Positions 1 to 11,771 of a stretch of 64,000 nucleotides of DNA are shown here, one piece after another. The DNA lies in the NCBI GenBank assembly GCA_963920765.1, contig OY987242.1:2258789-2322788 (forward strand). The letters run 5' to 3'. The position numbers and the translations under genes were made by a program. Below the pieces are notes generated by a model that ran no database searches, was not told the origin of the DNA, and saw only the letters and a list, made by a program, of their open reading frames with translations. This DNA is from Ulota crispa (Eukaryota > Streptophyta > Bryopsida > Orthotrichales > Orthotrichaceae). How positions within the stretch are numbered: the stretch's first letter is position 1; each line of letters begins with the position of its first letter.

Positions 1-1005
1 AACTTTTTGGGTTTAAGGTGGAGTACAAAATGGGACCCTTGTTTTTCCCAATTTAACCCCTAAAGGACCATTGTCCCTTCAGGGGACAGGTTGGACTTTG
101 GGCATGTACCGATGGCTAGACTACTTTGTGTGATTTTTTGAAACTTTTATTGAAGATGGGGAATTCAAAAATCTATGTGGGCATCTAAATTTTCCTTCAA
201 CCAACATTTGACAAAGAAGTTATGCATGAATTTATGAAAATTTGGGGAGGACTGCCCATTCAAGGAGCCCAAAATCTTCTTTAAAATTTACTTTTTTTTA
301 CAACAAAAATTTGAAATTGGTTCTTTAGATTTTTTTCTTCACAAGAAGTTTTGAATCATTCAATTTCAATCAATGACATGAAAGTTACAAGGAGTTTTTG
401 TTTGCGGGCAGTTATGGAATCTCTACTCTAAAATAAACTTTGAAGTTTTTCATTTTACTCAATTTTCAATATTTTGGAAGAAAAATTAACCAAATGAAGT
501 AGATTGTTCATCACAACATTATTATAGTTGGGATTAGCATTTTTCATTTCCATAATTAACTTTTGAAAAGTTTAGTATTTTGACTCATTCTCTACTTCTT
601 TGTACTTACTATTTTTTCCCGTGTGTTGTATAGTTCCAATTGATTTGAAAATTCTCTCACACATACCTAACTTGATATCCTACATGGCAAAAATAAAGTG
701 CAACTTTGGGTAGAGCAATTTTTTTGTTATGATAGTGGTCAAAGGCTTTTGAAATTTTTGGGTAGCATGGAAAAAACTTTTTTTTCACTTTAAATGTAAA
801 TATCTCACTCCTCTCCATTTGGAATGAGCTGAATTTTTTCCCACAAGTACCTCTTCCAGTTTGGGGCAAGATCCTATGATTGAATTTCCCAAAATCAAAA
901 CATAAAATCCCTTTTTTCTAAACCTCCAAGAAGTAGCAGTTTTTAGTAATTTTGGTCAAAACAAAAAAAGGGCTTGGTCCTTTAGGGGTTAACTACAAAG
1001 GTGTT
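1..1005. repeat. 257-bp-family MITE (family T), cut by the window edge and split by a TTAA-type element
   Basis: Bases 1-56 match the right half of the family seen whole at 16955-17211, 18773-19028 and 45359-45615: a GGTGGAGTACAAAATGG stretch, then CCCAATTTAA. The TTAA in its terminal repeat is where the element at 57-988 sits. After that element the sequence resumes TTAAC and runs to GTGTT at 1005, which fits the family's expected AAC...GTT end. The left part lies before the window. Confidence 0.6.
57..988. mobile_element. Non-autonomous TTAA-flanked element (piggyBac-like), copy 1
   Basis: The element starts CCCCTAAAGGACCA and ends TGGTCCTTTAGGGG, a 14 bp terminal inverted repeat, with TTAA directly outside each end (53-56 and 989-992). 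It is 932 bp and has no transposase frame. Its interior resembles the element at 33525-34242. A TTAA target duplication and ends beginning CCC are hallmarks of the piggyBac superfamily; the assignment is by structure only. Kolobok elements also use TTAA and are the main alternative. Confidence 0.75.
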
Positions 1006-1250
1006 TTTTTTTTCCAACTTGTACGGGTTCGATTGCACTAGGAGATCAGTGTAGAGCTCACTGGAATGAGAGATCACTTCAATATCTCCTGATTTCTGTT
1101 TCAACTTGAAATGCAACTGTAGTCAGTGATTCGGGAGTGCCATTGGGATTAGACTGAGCTAGGCCAGTCTGTCGGTGATGAAGTGTGTCAGATTCGGAGT
1201 GCAGTTGTAGTGGCGATCTGAAATGGGGATTGATGAGAACTGTGGTGCAG

Positions 1251-2897
1251 AACTGCGAGCTGAATGTGATGCAAACATCGTGGGGGGCAGTGACAGCGCA
1301 GAAGAGGCAGAACGCCACCGACAACACCGGCTTTTCCTTTCAAAACTGCCGAATTACTGGCGCCGGGCAGGTGTACTTGGGGCGGGCCTGGGGACCGTTT
1401 TCCAGGGTAGTGTATTCGTATACGTGGATGAGTGACGTCATTTATGCGCCGGGTTGGTTCGACTGGGGCCTGGCTGATCGACAATTGTACGTTGCTTTGC
1501 CCTGGTTCGCCTCAAATCTCTTTGGAACCCATTGAATACATCTTCACACTTGGTGTTAAGAGTGGTAATAGCAAAGGAAAATTAGATGCATTTGGACACA
1601 CCTTTACACTCATTCATATTGCTAATATCCCTCTTAACACCAAGTGTGAGCATACCCTTAGCATTGTTCTAAAGAATATTTGCACTTTGTGTTACAGCAT
1701 TTGCACGATAACTAGCCAAATTTGATGCATTAAAAATGCACATCTTATTTTTAATTTCAAGAACTCTCAAAATTCTTCTCCCCCGTCCTTGTTCACAACG
1801 TGTGATTCACAAATAGTCAATTGATTAATCATCAAGTGGAACACAGATTTAAGCTCACTAAGCTTAAAATTAAACAATGATTCCAAGGATTATTGCTTGA
1901 CATGCTAGAATTGTATGTCATGAGAATCTATAAAAGGGTCCAAAGTATTTCTTATATATCTAAGTTTGGCAAGTGTCAAACCATCTTGCGAATGCTCTTA
2001 TCAAGGGTTTCAAAAGCATAGATTTCATACTAAATCCCCGAGTTCCACTAGATTCTTAAAACCTAATTGGTTGAGAGGGTGATAGTTGAGACTTATAGCT
2101 TCACACCTTGTTCTTGGTCTAAGCTTCTCTAGAAATGCTTATATGGCACCCTACATGCTCTTGCCTGAAAATGTATGCCTGGTGAATACAAGTGCGTGGG
2201 GTTGACTTTGAATATGCCCATACTTCCCACTTTGAATTTCACAATTTATTCAGACAATGTTCAGAAAAATATATTCTATGAAAATCTGATATCTCATTCA
2301 ATTGCCATTGAGACTCGAGAACATGAAGGGAACTTGGATATCAAAATTAGTACATACTGAGCTCTATCAATAACTAGATCTTGCATTCCACTTACAAGGA
2401 ATACTAGGATGATCCCATGCTCTGCTTAGTCAATGGCAGAAAATAAAGAGTGTTACCATGAAATTGTGAACTGAGTAATTGAATGAAAGGTCGAAAGAAT
2501 GAACTCAAGAGTTCGATTGAGGATTATCAGCTTCTTGGATTTGGAAGTTTTTGCAAGAAAAACCACAATTAAGTCCTTCAACGACTAAAGGGGGCCTACT
2601 GAAGTTCAGAGCTTACATTGAAGTGTTCTAAACATTATTTAATTGATACAGGGGTCTTGAATACAGGTGACGGTGAAATGTTGTGTGTGCTTTATAATTT
2701 GCAGGTCAGTGTATTATGGCCAATACAGATGCTCTGGCCCTGGATCAAACGAGGCTGGGAGGGTGGCTTGGTCGCGTGACCTGACTGACTGGGAGGCAGC
2801 ACCATTTCTGTCGCTCAGCTTTGTGGACGGCGATGCTTGGATTCCACAAAGCATTAGACCAACAGGAGGAATACAGTGTAATGGGGTCCCTTGTTAG
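1251..2897 (+). CDS. Pectin methylesterase (pectinesterase), 3' exons only
   Basis: This is the C-terminal part of a cell-wall pectinesterase (carbohydrate esterase family 8), which removes methyl esters from homogalacturonan. Exon 1251-1486 carries the family blocks [30 protein letters not shown] and GWFDWG. The D/R signature of the right-handed beta-helix active site is partly visible as LGRAWG. Exon 2705-2897 carries [37 protein letters not shown] and ends at TAG. The 1218 bp intron has a GT donor at 1487 and a TTTGCAG acceptor. The start of the first exon is uncertain: a GTGCAG acceptor precedes 1251, but the frame is open further upstream. The N-terminal half, with signal peptide and first catalytic Asp, is not in the window; 5' of here are two repeats. 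It converges on the GNAT-BRCT gene. Within the family it looks closest to the PME31/QRT1-like type, from memory only. Confidence 0.88.
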
Positions 2898-3344
2898 GCT
2901 TTTACTTAAATTACTCATAACTGAGGGTTAGGACCGGTCAGTTGACGGAATTTCACATATAGTAGTTTCAGCCACAATTGGTACAGCACTATAACAAGGA
3001 AGTCAAGATGTTTTAAATTTATAAATAAAGAATGTTCACATTACCGAAACTTCACTTTGTTCTAAGGACTCCTTTTGGAAAATCAGATATCTGTTATAAA
3101 GAAATTTGCAAGTTGCCCAAATTTCTAAATAAGTAGGCGGAACGGCACTTTCGTGTTATACAAAATCGAATTTATAACAAAAATTTCTGTACAATGAACT
3201 GCAATTTCTGGCAACTCGTTTTTAACCTAGTAGAAACGAATTTCAAAAACATAAGCTCAGCAAGTCTAGAAGTAGTTGAAAAGATCTTTTGAATCACTTC
3301 ATCGATATGGTGGGAAAAAATACCACTTCAATGATCGTTCGTGA
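2898..3344. other. Intergenic region between convergent 3' ends
   Basis: This holds the 3' untranslated sequence of the pectinesterase gene (+) and of the GNAT-BRCT gene (-), which end 447 bp apart. It is AT-rich, with no further reading frame or repeat that I can support. Confidence 0.5.
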
Positions 3345-6300
3345 TTATGTATCAAAATCCAATCTTTGCTTGACCATGGCTTGCATCAGCCACTCCCCTG
3401 GAAAAGTCCGCAATCCTACTTTAGTTGCAGCGTCAACTTGCTCTTTGTCTTCATCGCCAATTAGAACAACAGTGTGTGAAGTGTCACTTCGTTGCAAAGC
3501 TTCATCCAAGCTTGAAAGAATCTGCACACAGACGTAGTTAAAGATTAGATACACATCCCCAACATTGGCAGGTTTCAGTAAAAGGTGTTTCAAATCAAAG
3601 CCAACATCAAGACGATAACAGACTCTGAAAAACATCCTACCTTTCCTCCTGCCACCTTGGTTAACTTGATAATAATCTCCAAAGGAGGCTGCACATGTGG
3701 TGTAGGATAAACAAAAAACCCAGCAAACAAGGAACGAGGTTTTCGTTGTGCTGCTTGGATCGAAGTGGCCAAACTGATTTTATACTTCGATTCAAACTGC
3801 TTATCTCTAAGAACATACGGTTCTTCCTCTGAAATAATTACAAGTCCACAGGTGAGTGCGTGGGTACGTTGGAGACCCACCAGCAAACTTCATTAATGAA
3901 CATAATAAAAGAACAAACGAGCAAGCATTTAGGAAATAAGTAGTGAAGGGACGCTCACCAACAAAAGATTTACGCCTGCTGCTTGCTTTCAGCCAGTCTG
4001 GCGTAACTATCCATGCCCTACAAATTATACAGGAGCACGTGAGACTCTAGATTATATCAAGAAATGAGATTATTAAAACGTAAGTATCATTATGTTATGA
4101 TCATAAAAGAAGCAAGTTAAAACCTTATTCCAAGTATGAAAAAACAGGTTGCAGCCACTTCAAGATGACATTATCTCTCAACGTCATTCGACCTCAACAA
4201 TATGTTTCAAGCACTCAAATGCTGGTGGAGATGCACGTGAATCTTACCCCTTGCAAAGAGCTGAGCAAAAATTCAGCGTTCGTCTCACTTCGCTTGTAAC
4301 GACATGTGTGCATTCACCTCCATCACCAGTTACTTTCCCTCCCAGCTTCTCCACCAGCTGTCCAAACTAACAAGAGAACCAGACGTTAGAAATTGAACAC
4401 CAAGAAATAACAGTAGCATTTATTAAAGACCACAACTAGTAACTAGATCAGTACATCTTGCATCGTGAGAAGAGCACAAGCAATAGTTTCAGTTTTTCAA
4501 TTCGAAAATGTAGCTGAATCTATAAGTAGAAATTGCAGCACATTTCAAGAGACCAACCTGAGCAGATACTCTTTTCTTTGAATCATTATGCAAATTCATG
4601 AAGAAGACGACTGGCGTATCGACCTTCGCAAAATCCTTAGGATAACCTGAAACCAGTGGTGATTCCTCTCCAACCACAGGTACTTGAACAAGCCGCGATG
4701 ACGATCTCTTTCGAATTGTAGAACCCTTCCTTTGCTCCTGCAACTTCAAATTCAAGTGCTCTTCACCTGATCTTGAAGGTGAAGATGATCCATCCGCCTC
4801 TGACTGCTTGCAGTCCATCGCCAAGACACCTCGAGCGGTCGAGTCAGTCTGACTATTAGGAACTGGCATATGATTAGCAGTTCCAACCTTTTCGGTGGTT
4901 GGTAACCAATCAGAAAATGAACCAAGTGATGATACTTGTAATTCAGGTGTTTGAGGCGCAGCGTCAGCAACTCCAACCTCTTGAGAAGTTGAAACACATT
5001 TAGAAACCGAAAGAGGCTCAGACACTCGGAGTTCAGGCGCTTGAAATACTGGATTGGCAGAATCAACTTTTTGAGCAGTTGGAAGCTGTTCAGAGATCGA
5101 AGCATGCTCAGGCAATTGTGGATCCGGTGTTTGTAGAACAGGATTGACGATAGACGAGTTGTCACCTGTTCGCCTCCTCACTGACCTCCTCCGCGGTGCT
5201 GTCACTGGAAGTGCTTGTGCTCGAGGGCGTTTCAGAGGGGACTTTAAACAAGGAACGGTTCCTTCACGCTCCGTTCCAAAATTTTCGTTCCTGGCCGGGT
5301 CCTCGTTTTCTTTGCCGTGGACACGTCCTGGACGAACATGTACAAGATCAGGATAGTCCATAAGTTGAAATAAGTTATTTTCTCTTTGAAAATAATTCAA
5401 ATTGAAGATACCACGGCTCCCTATACTACAATACATTGACATATATCTTCACAGTAGGCCATCAGACATAATGCGAACAGAGGTTGTACCTATATCAGTG
5501 AGTTGAGGTCCATCAACCGCAGCTACTACTTTGGAATTGTCAGAAAGTGCTCTCTCACACAGCCGCTTCTTCATAGGGACCACAACATCTTGTCCACGAA
5601 CGTTTTGCACATCTCCCAGGGGCTCCCTCGATTCAACGTCAGTAATTGACAGGTTATCAATTGAGGATATTGCAGAAACATTCTGTTCACGAACCCTCTT
5701 TGCACATGATTTGCCAACTGCTCCTGAGTTACCACATGCTGCCATCGTAGCCAACTCGCCAAGTAAAACTGAGGGTGCAATTTCTGAAATTCCTCTCTCG
5801 GTTGCAGCAACACTATCGGATTCTGCAAGTCTGACATTGAGGTTAGACTTTGCTGGAGAGGAAATAGAGCCTGATACCGGGTTCGTCATAGTAGGCACTG
5901 TACTGCTAGATCCTCTCACCCATGTTTTCACTTTCGATCTTGCAATGTCGCTGTTACGATTGGAAGTTGAGGGTACTGCTAGTGAGGACTTTCCAAATGA
6001 AAGAAGTGTAGCCTCGGGAGTATCATTTCCAAAAGAATACGGATCTACGACATCGCAACTAGTGCTTAGAGACTGCTCGGTCTCTGCATGGGTTGTCTTA
6101 GACCTTATCTTCGCCTCTTTTTCAGGTGTGAGGGTAACAGTTTCTGCTCTAGGAGACTGGGGAGAATTTCCACCAACTCTCGTGGACGGAGTGCTCATAT
6201 GAGGTAAGTTACAGACCATGAGCGCTGAGTTTCCGGGAAGAGACATCGCTTTTCGAATTTCATTTTTCAGTCGGAGCTTATGCGGCTTACCCTGGGCATC

Positions 6301-9296
6301 AACTCCCGCAATTTTTAAAAAGCCCTACAGCACAATAAAGAGCCTCATATATAAGGACGGTATAACATACAATATCTTCTCCATACACAAGATTGCATGT
6401 ACAAAACATCAGCGCATGCTGAAACGTAGCCTACCTGTTTGTTCCAAAATTGTTCAGATTCTTGATCGCCCCAGCAGAACAATGTCAGCACACCAACATC
6501 CGCCAACCTCTTTGCTAGCTCTCCGACTAGGAGCTTTCCTAAGCCCTGCATAAGGGAGATACTAGTCTAAGAGATGTGAAAATTGCAATCAGAGGATAGA
6601 TCCTTAAAGGATTTCGTAATAGTACGATTTTTGTTAACACAGTCAATTCCCTTGGCTTATCTCTTGATTTAAAGTTTTATACAGATGCATTATAATTGAC
6701 TTAGAGGAGTACTTTGGTACTAGATACTAAACAGGAGTTGTAGATTTTGACTACTAAGTCACAATTGTAAGCTCTATCGAGTAATCCTGTCAACAGTATT
6801 AGTTAAAAAATATTCAAACCAGAAGCTGGAAATCTTATATCTGATTATATACATCGTAAATATTGACAAAACAATAAATTTTGAGTAAAATTAGTTGCAA
6901 CAGCTTTGTAACTATAAAGCACTAAATGTGTTTTATTTATTTATTAATCTTGAAGTAACAATTTGTTAAGCTGATTTTACAAGGCAATGTTTCAAACTAC
7001 AAATTACATACTTTTTGACTAAGTATATTCCAATCTTCAGTTTACAGAATATTAGGAAATCAGCACCATTCAGGAATTCTTCAACTAGCACAAGTACCAA
7101 GATACACTTCGATCGGTGAAAATTGAATTGTAATGCACAATCTAAAAATCGTCCAGAAAATGGACTAACGGGGCACTTCGAAGATACTAAAGTCACTGAA
7201 ATTCTATATAAGTACACAACTGTAGGCAAGTGTTCACCTGACGTTGGCAAGATTGATCAACTGCAGCCAGCGGGATTTCGGCATATTGAGTACTCGTGGG
7301 CAAAATCTGATACGTAATGGCTCCTACTATAAGCTGCAGCAAATCCGAATTCAACGTTAAGAATTATAAGAATCGCGCGAAAACCCCCACAGTCCAACAT
7401 CTATCAAGTGCAGATAAATTTCACAATATCGATTATCCCAATAACAAGGCTTAAAGATGAAGCGCACCTCAGGATCGGCAGGAGAGCTACCAGGCTTCTT
7501 CAGAAGCAAAGAACAATATTTCCTGCGTACAGATGACAACTCCAATTGGTTGAACTTGAAGTACAAGTCTCTGACACAAGACGTGGATTACATGCTGACA
7601 ACCCAAGAAAGCAGTTTACACGAAGAGGCTGAGAAATTCCAATTACCCGCTCATCGTGCAATTTCTAAGAAAATCAGATTCTTTGCCAGTATCAGCTGCA
7701 AAATTCATGGCTGGTAGCTCCTGCTTGTATAGCTGAGTGGTACTCTGAAATGGGCATAAGGTACGATGAAACTTTGTTTTCTCACCCCCAACAAAACGCT
7801 TATTGTTCGCGAACATTGAAATTTCAGGTACAGGCTTCTCTTGAAATTTAGAAAATTGATGAAAGCATGAATGACTTCAGTAGTATAAACTACAAAACTA
7901 GTAGAGAAACATATATTCCAGGGAGCGCGAAAAAACTGGAAATACCTCAAGAAGCTCTTGATTGATCTTGTCTAAGCTTTTGGGGTTGATTAATTGGAAG
8001 GAAATGCCCGAAGGCAGAGCATCACCTGCGATATGGCAGTAGACACGTTATCAGCAAAGTATAACTTATCAAATAGAATCCACATGCACTCTCCAAGAAC
8101 ATAATTCATTGTAATTGTACCTCAACAATGACTACTACACATCCTCCAGCGAGACTGCTCTGAAGACTGTCATCTTTGTCACCATATTACAACAAATTCA
8201 AAGAGACAGAAAGAAATGAAGATCCTTACCAAGAACACAAGGGCTCGTCGTCTCAGAAACAAGAATTTTCTCAGAGGCATGAGCCTTCTCAGAGACTTGA
8301 GTTTTCTCAGAGACATGAGCCTTCTCAAAGACTTGAGTCTTCACAGGGACATGAGTCTTCGACTTATGAACTGCATGGCCCAAACAAAAGATGGTAAAAA
8401 TCTCAACAAATAATTGTAAAGAGGATACTTTTCCGGTCCTCCCAATATCTATAAGATCTTCGAAGAGGACAACACTGACGATTATTATGCGCTGAGATCT
8501 CGCAAATTATACGTTTGAAGCTTAAAAATTAATCACACGACAAGCCACAGTTGCAACAAAAAAGATCTCGCATGAGTCTAATCAGAAGAATGACACCGGA
8601 GCACAGACCGATACATGAGCAGTATTGAATGGCAAAGTCATTACAGAATTTACTAATTGGTAAAGGTCGATGATTAAAAACGCGTTCATTTCCTCACACA
8701 GTGTTAACCTAGAGAAAAGGCTAGAGATAAAAACGAACCATGTATTTTAATCGACGCGAACTGATTGACTTGCAGAGTCAGCCTGTCGTTGGTAAACTCC
8801 TGATCAGCGTCACTGGGAAACTCTACAATACAGTCACCTGTACAGCCACGGAGTCAACAACAACTTAGTTCTCGTGTAACCAAGAATAAAAAGAGTAACA
8901 AAACATTCTTCTGAAGGGTATAATTCAGCGATTATTCATTTTCTTAATTCAGATTTATGAAGAACATGAAAAATAATCAGAGAGTTGCTTCAATTCGGAG
9001 CGCTCTGTATCAACAGCCAAGCCAGATCTGAATCCTCACGACCTACTGCTACGAGTTCAGCAGGCACAACAAAACAACATTTTAATGAATCGGCCTAATA
9101 CACGCCGCATTGCTCAGTTCGCATGCCATGTGAACATCAGAAAATCTGTCGAGTTACTACAGGTAATTCTCATATAATGGTTGCAACACGAAAATAAAAC
9201 ACACTACTTGAGAATGAGCAGATATTACTTACCTATGGAGAACGTCTCAGTGGTGGGCCGAGACTGAGCCATCTTCCTCTTCCTAGGAGGCAACAT
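3345..9296 (-). CDS. GNAT acetyltransferase-like / tandem BRCT nuclear protein (plant BRCT DNA-repair family)
   Basis: Thirteen exons join without a frame break into 1008 residues: 9233-9296, 8230-8370, 7946-8025, 7647-7837, 7468-7570, 7238-7333, 6435-6545, 5490-6324, 4558-5420, 4248-4366, 3959-4017, 3641-3828 and 3345-3521. All have GT-AG borders. Residues about 195-280 form a GNAT fold: GAITYQILPT, YAEIPLAAV, then the acetyl-CoA loop RQGLGKLLVGEL and LFCWGDQESEQFWNKQGF. A long Ser/Pro/Thr-rich, probably disordered region follows, with basic patches (PLKRPRAQ, PRRRSVRRR) that could be nuclear signals. The C-terminus holds two BRCT domains: about 810-887 (KLGGKVTGDGGECTHVVTSE, then AWIVTPDWL) and about 895-1005 (HTVVLIGDEDKE, GEWLMQAM). 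Tandem BRCTs usually bind phosphopeptides in DNA-damage signalling. The architecture matches the Arabidopsis At3g21480/At4g03130 type, recalled from memory. The start codon gives MLPPRKRKM; a second Met is at residue 9. Exons 2-5 are less conserved, so their borders rest on frame and splice sites alone. Confidence 0.88.
4876..5145 (-). repeat. Three 30-residue internal repeats in the disordered region of the GNAT-BRCT protein
   Basis: Protein residues 633-722 fall into three imperfect 30-residue repeats. Each contains a (Q)(T/A)P(D/E)(P/L) motif near the start and ends in (K/E)V(D/G)(S/V/T)A. The TP sites are possible phosphorylation sites; that role is inferred. Confidence 0.6.
8255..8362 (-). 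repeat. 18-bp coding tandem repeat in exon 2 of the GNAT-BRCT gene
   Basis: About six 18 bp units encode a six-residue repeat (EKTQVS / EKAHVS). It is a coding minisatellite in the poorly conserved N-terminal region, so its length is expected to vary between individuals. Confidence 0.75.
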
Positions 9297-10550
9297 CTTA
9301 ACCTGCCCTGAAATAGATCTTGCAACTGCTGAATTCCGTCGCCTGAAGGACAAAGATTGGAAGGCTAAAGAGCGTTCTCACGTGTAACTCAGCATAAAAT
9401 GGCGTAAGCAACTTGGCAGCACAAGCCAACACTCCAGAAAGAGCACGAACCCTAGACTCCGAACCTCAATCCCCAGATACACTACCACTCCACCGTAGTG
9501 ATCTCGAAACACAACAAAGAGCGCGGCAAGAGCATCCACAAAAGATGAAACACTAACACTCGCGAGCCTCAAATGCGTCAAAAGAAGCGCACGAACAAAA
9601 AATCGAGAGAAGATGATAAGGAAGTCCTTGAATCAACTCCGCAAATGAAGCGCATTACTTATAAACAGAAGAAAACCGACATGAACTAAGCCTAATTGCA
9701 ACTTTTAGTGCCACAGATTTCATCTACAGCTTGAACAAAGAACACAAATGGACAGAGCACTCCACATTCATAATCGGCAAACAGGGCTCGAAGAAAACGA
9801 TAAGAGGGGTCGGCGCCCTAATCAGAAGCAAACTAAGCGGTGAAATCTTCACAAGCAAGTTACAGAGGCAGCAACGACATAAATTCCGTCGTAAACTAAA
9901 TTCTGCACCAATTGCCAGGAAGATTAGATCATGGACACTGCAGAATGGCAAGCAATGGCACTCTCGCAGTAAAAAAATAGAAGGTATTGTTCGTGGAATT
10001 GCGTGCAGATAATTATGAGAAATTTGATATTCCTGCGGTGGCGGAGGCTTCGTGGTGAAGGCAGCGGGGGTGGCGCCATCTTTGTTCAAATGGGGTGGTT
10101 CCCAGAATCCCAGGCTGCCGCATCAGCGTTGTTGGCGCCAAATTTGAATTCGAAAGTGGGATCCCGAGACCGCCAACCCATCTGGAACCGCCTCAGCCGT
10201 GGCACATACGTCGCAGTGACACGTGGTCGCGGTTTGGTTTGATTTGATAGTTGGGCGCCAGTTTCAAAGCGTGGTTCTGTTTTACCAAATTTTCAGTTCA
10301 TTTCAATGCATTTCCGTAGGTCTAAACGATGTTGCTGTATTGTATACGTTCTCATGTGTTGTATAAGAATAGGGTATATGAGGAGCGTGAATCTCATCAG
10401 AGATGTAAATTTTAAGCTAAGTCACAAACATATTACTAGTCAACTAGGATTTTTTGGGGAATTTTTGGCATTTGTCATGAAACCACTTTTTCAAATACTA
10501 AATAGTTCTCATATGAATATAGCTAACACTTTTGGTAGGTAACATCCTTT
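9297..10550. promoter_or_regulatory. 5' flank of the GNAT-BRCT gene
   Basis: This is upstream of the minus-strand start codon, in DNA less AT-rich than the surrounding repeats. No TATA box or other site can be placed with confidence. Small open frames occur on both strands but resemble nothing I know. At 10546-10555 a lone CCTTTAGGGG looks like the right end of a TTAA-type element whose other end I could not find. Confidence 0.35.
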
Positions 10551-10558
10551 AGGGGTTC

Positions 10559-10788
10559 TAAAGGACAAGGCAGCCCTTTGCTACTAGTACAATATGGTGT
10601 ATTTTTCTTGTATTTGGAGTGCATCCACACCTTTATTACATTTGCAATCAACAAAGAAGTTAGAATATAGATCAATGTTGTTCTAGTGAGGTAGTCAAGA
10701 TCCCAAATTAAAACTTTTTGTTGGTAGCAAATGTCAGTTACACAACAACATACATAGTTTGTATTATAATAGCCTTGTCCTTTAAGGG
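10559..10788. mobile_element. Short TTAA-type element, inverted relative to its neighbour
   Basis: The right end is CCTTTAAGGG followed by TTAA (10789-10792). Read in reverse complement it matches the 226 bp elements at 10793-11018 and 47926-48151 (shared GACATTTGCTACCAA-like and AACTTCTTTGTTGAT stretches). The left end is degenerate (TTCTAAAGGACAAGG), so the start is approximate. Confidence 0.65.
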
Positions 10789-10792
10789 TTAA

Positions 10793-11018
10793 CCCTTAAA
10801 TGACTATAGGGCATAGTATATACGCTGCCGTATAATTGGCATTTGTTATTAATAAGAAGTTCTAAATTGGGATCTCAAATAGTTCACTAGAACCGCTTTG
10901 ATCTATTCTCCAACTTCTTTGTTAATCTCAAATGTATTAAAGGTGTGAATCTTTTCCAAATACAACAAAAACACCTTATATTGTACTGGTCGCAACAGCA
11001 CACTGAGACGTTTGAGGG
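10793..11018. mobile_element. Short TTAA-type element, 226 bp
   Basis: It starts CCCTTAAATGAC directly after TTAA and ends TTTGAGGG before TTAG. It has the same length and clear sequence similarity to 47926-48151. It shares the single TTAA at 10789-10792 with the element on its left. There is no coding capacity. Confidence 0.75.
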
Positions 11019-11022
11019 TTAG

Positions 11023-11771
11023 TAGGAAGTTTGACCAAATATAATTCAAAAACGGTAGTTGAAATGATTGGGAAATTGGTTTTCAAAATCAGAAATATTT
11101 GCATTTTCAAACAGAATCTCTAGAAGAACCCCAAAAGATAAACTCAATATTTTGAAAATGATAATTATTTGTTTTTGATGTGATGCACTCGTTGTTTGCA
11201 TACTTGCACCAATTTGAAATGACTTGTGTATTGATTTACTATACTTAGTCAAATAGAAATAATTTATGTCTATTTTTACTAGTGTGTGACACAAAATATG
11301 ATAAACAATAAGATTTCAAATACAATACTAAAAACATTGTTATTAGGTCATCAAATCTCAAAATGTCAATTAGTTCCTTATTTACATAAGAATGACAGAT
11401 GCATTCACATAGGAGATTTTCATTATTATGTTGGTTTACTTGCAATCATAGCCAAGTGACAAAATTTGTAATCAACAAGATTTTTTGGCATAACAACCAA
11501 AAATTTAGGTCAACAAATGTTTATTGTCTCTAAAATCGATTGTTATACATTATTACTACTTATATAATTGGGTAACTAAACATTAAATAAAAAAATAAGA
11601 TCTAATATTAGTTTATTCAAAAACTAAGATGCCATTTCCTACTCTAAGTTCATCTAAGATGTTAAACGCATAGATAGTTGTTTTGACTTGACTTCAAGGT
11701 AATGCATTATTATGGCAAAAAAGTCATTTTTGTGAATTTTGATTGAAGTTAGTGGTTGTTTTTAGAACATA
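11023..11771. other. AT-rich intergenic DNA
   Basis: No gene, RNA or bounded repeat is recognisable. The reading frames here are short and of AT-rich composition. Confidence 0.4.

Noticed and set aside
57-988. Harbinger-type 3 bp target duplication (TTA/TAA) for this family
   Set aside because: With a 3 bp reading the two ends become unequal, whereas 4 bp TTAA gives symmetrical CCCC...GGGG ends, and the TTAG/TTAG copy fits only 4 bp.
1079-1484. Minus-strand frames over the pectinesterase exon
   Set aside because: They are antisense shadows of a plus-strand exon with strong pectinesterase motifs.
5531-6202. 223-codon open frame on the plus strand
   Set aside because: It is antisense to exon 8 of the GNAT-BRCT gene, whose frame joins neighbouring exons perfectly. 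The plus-strand translation has no domain.
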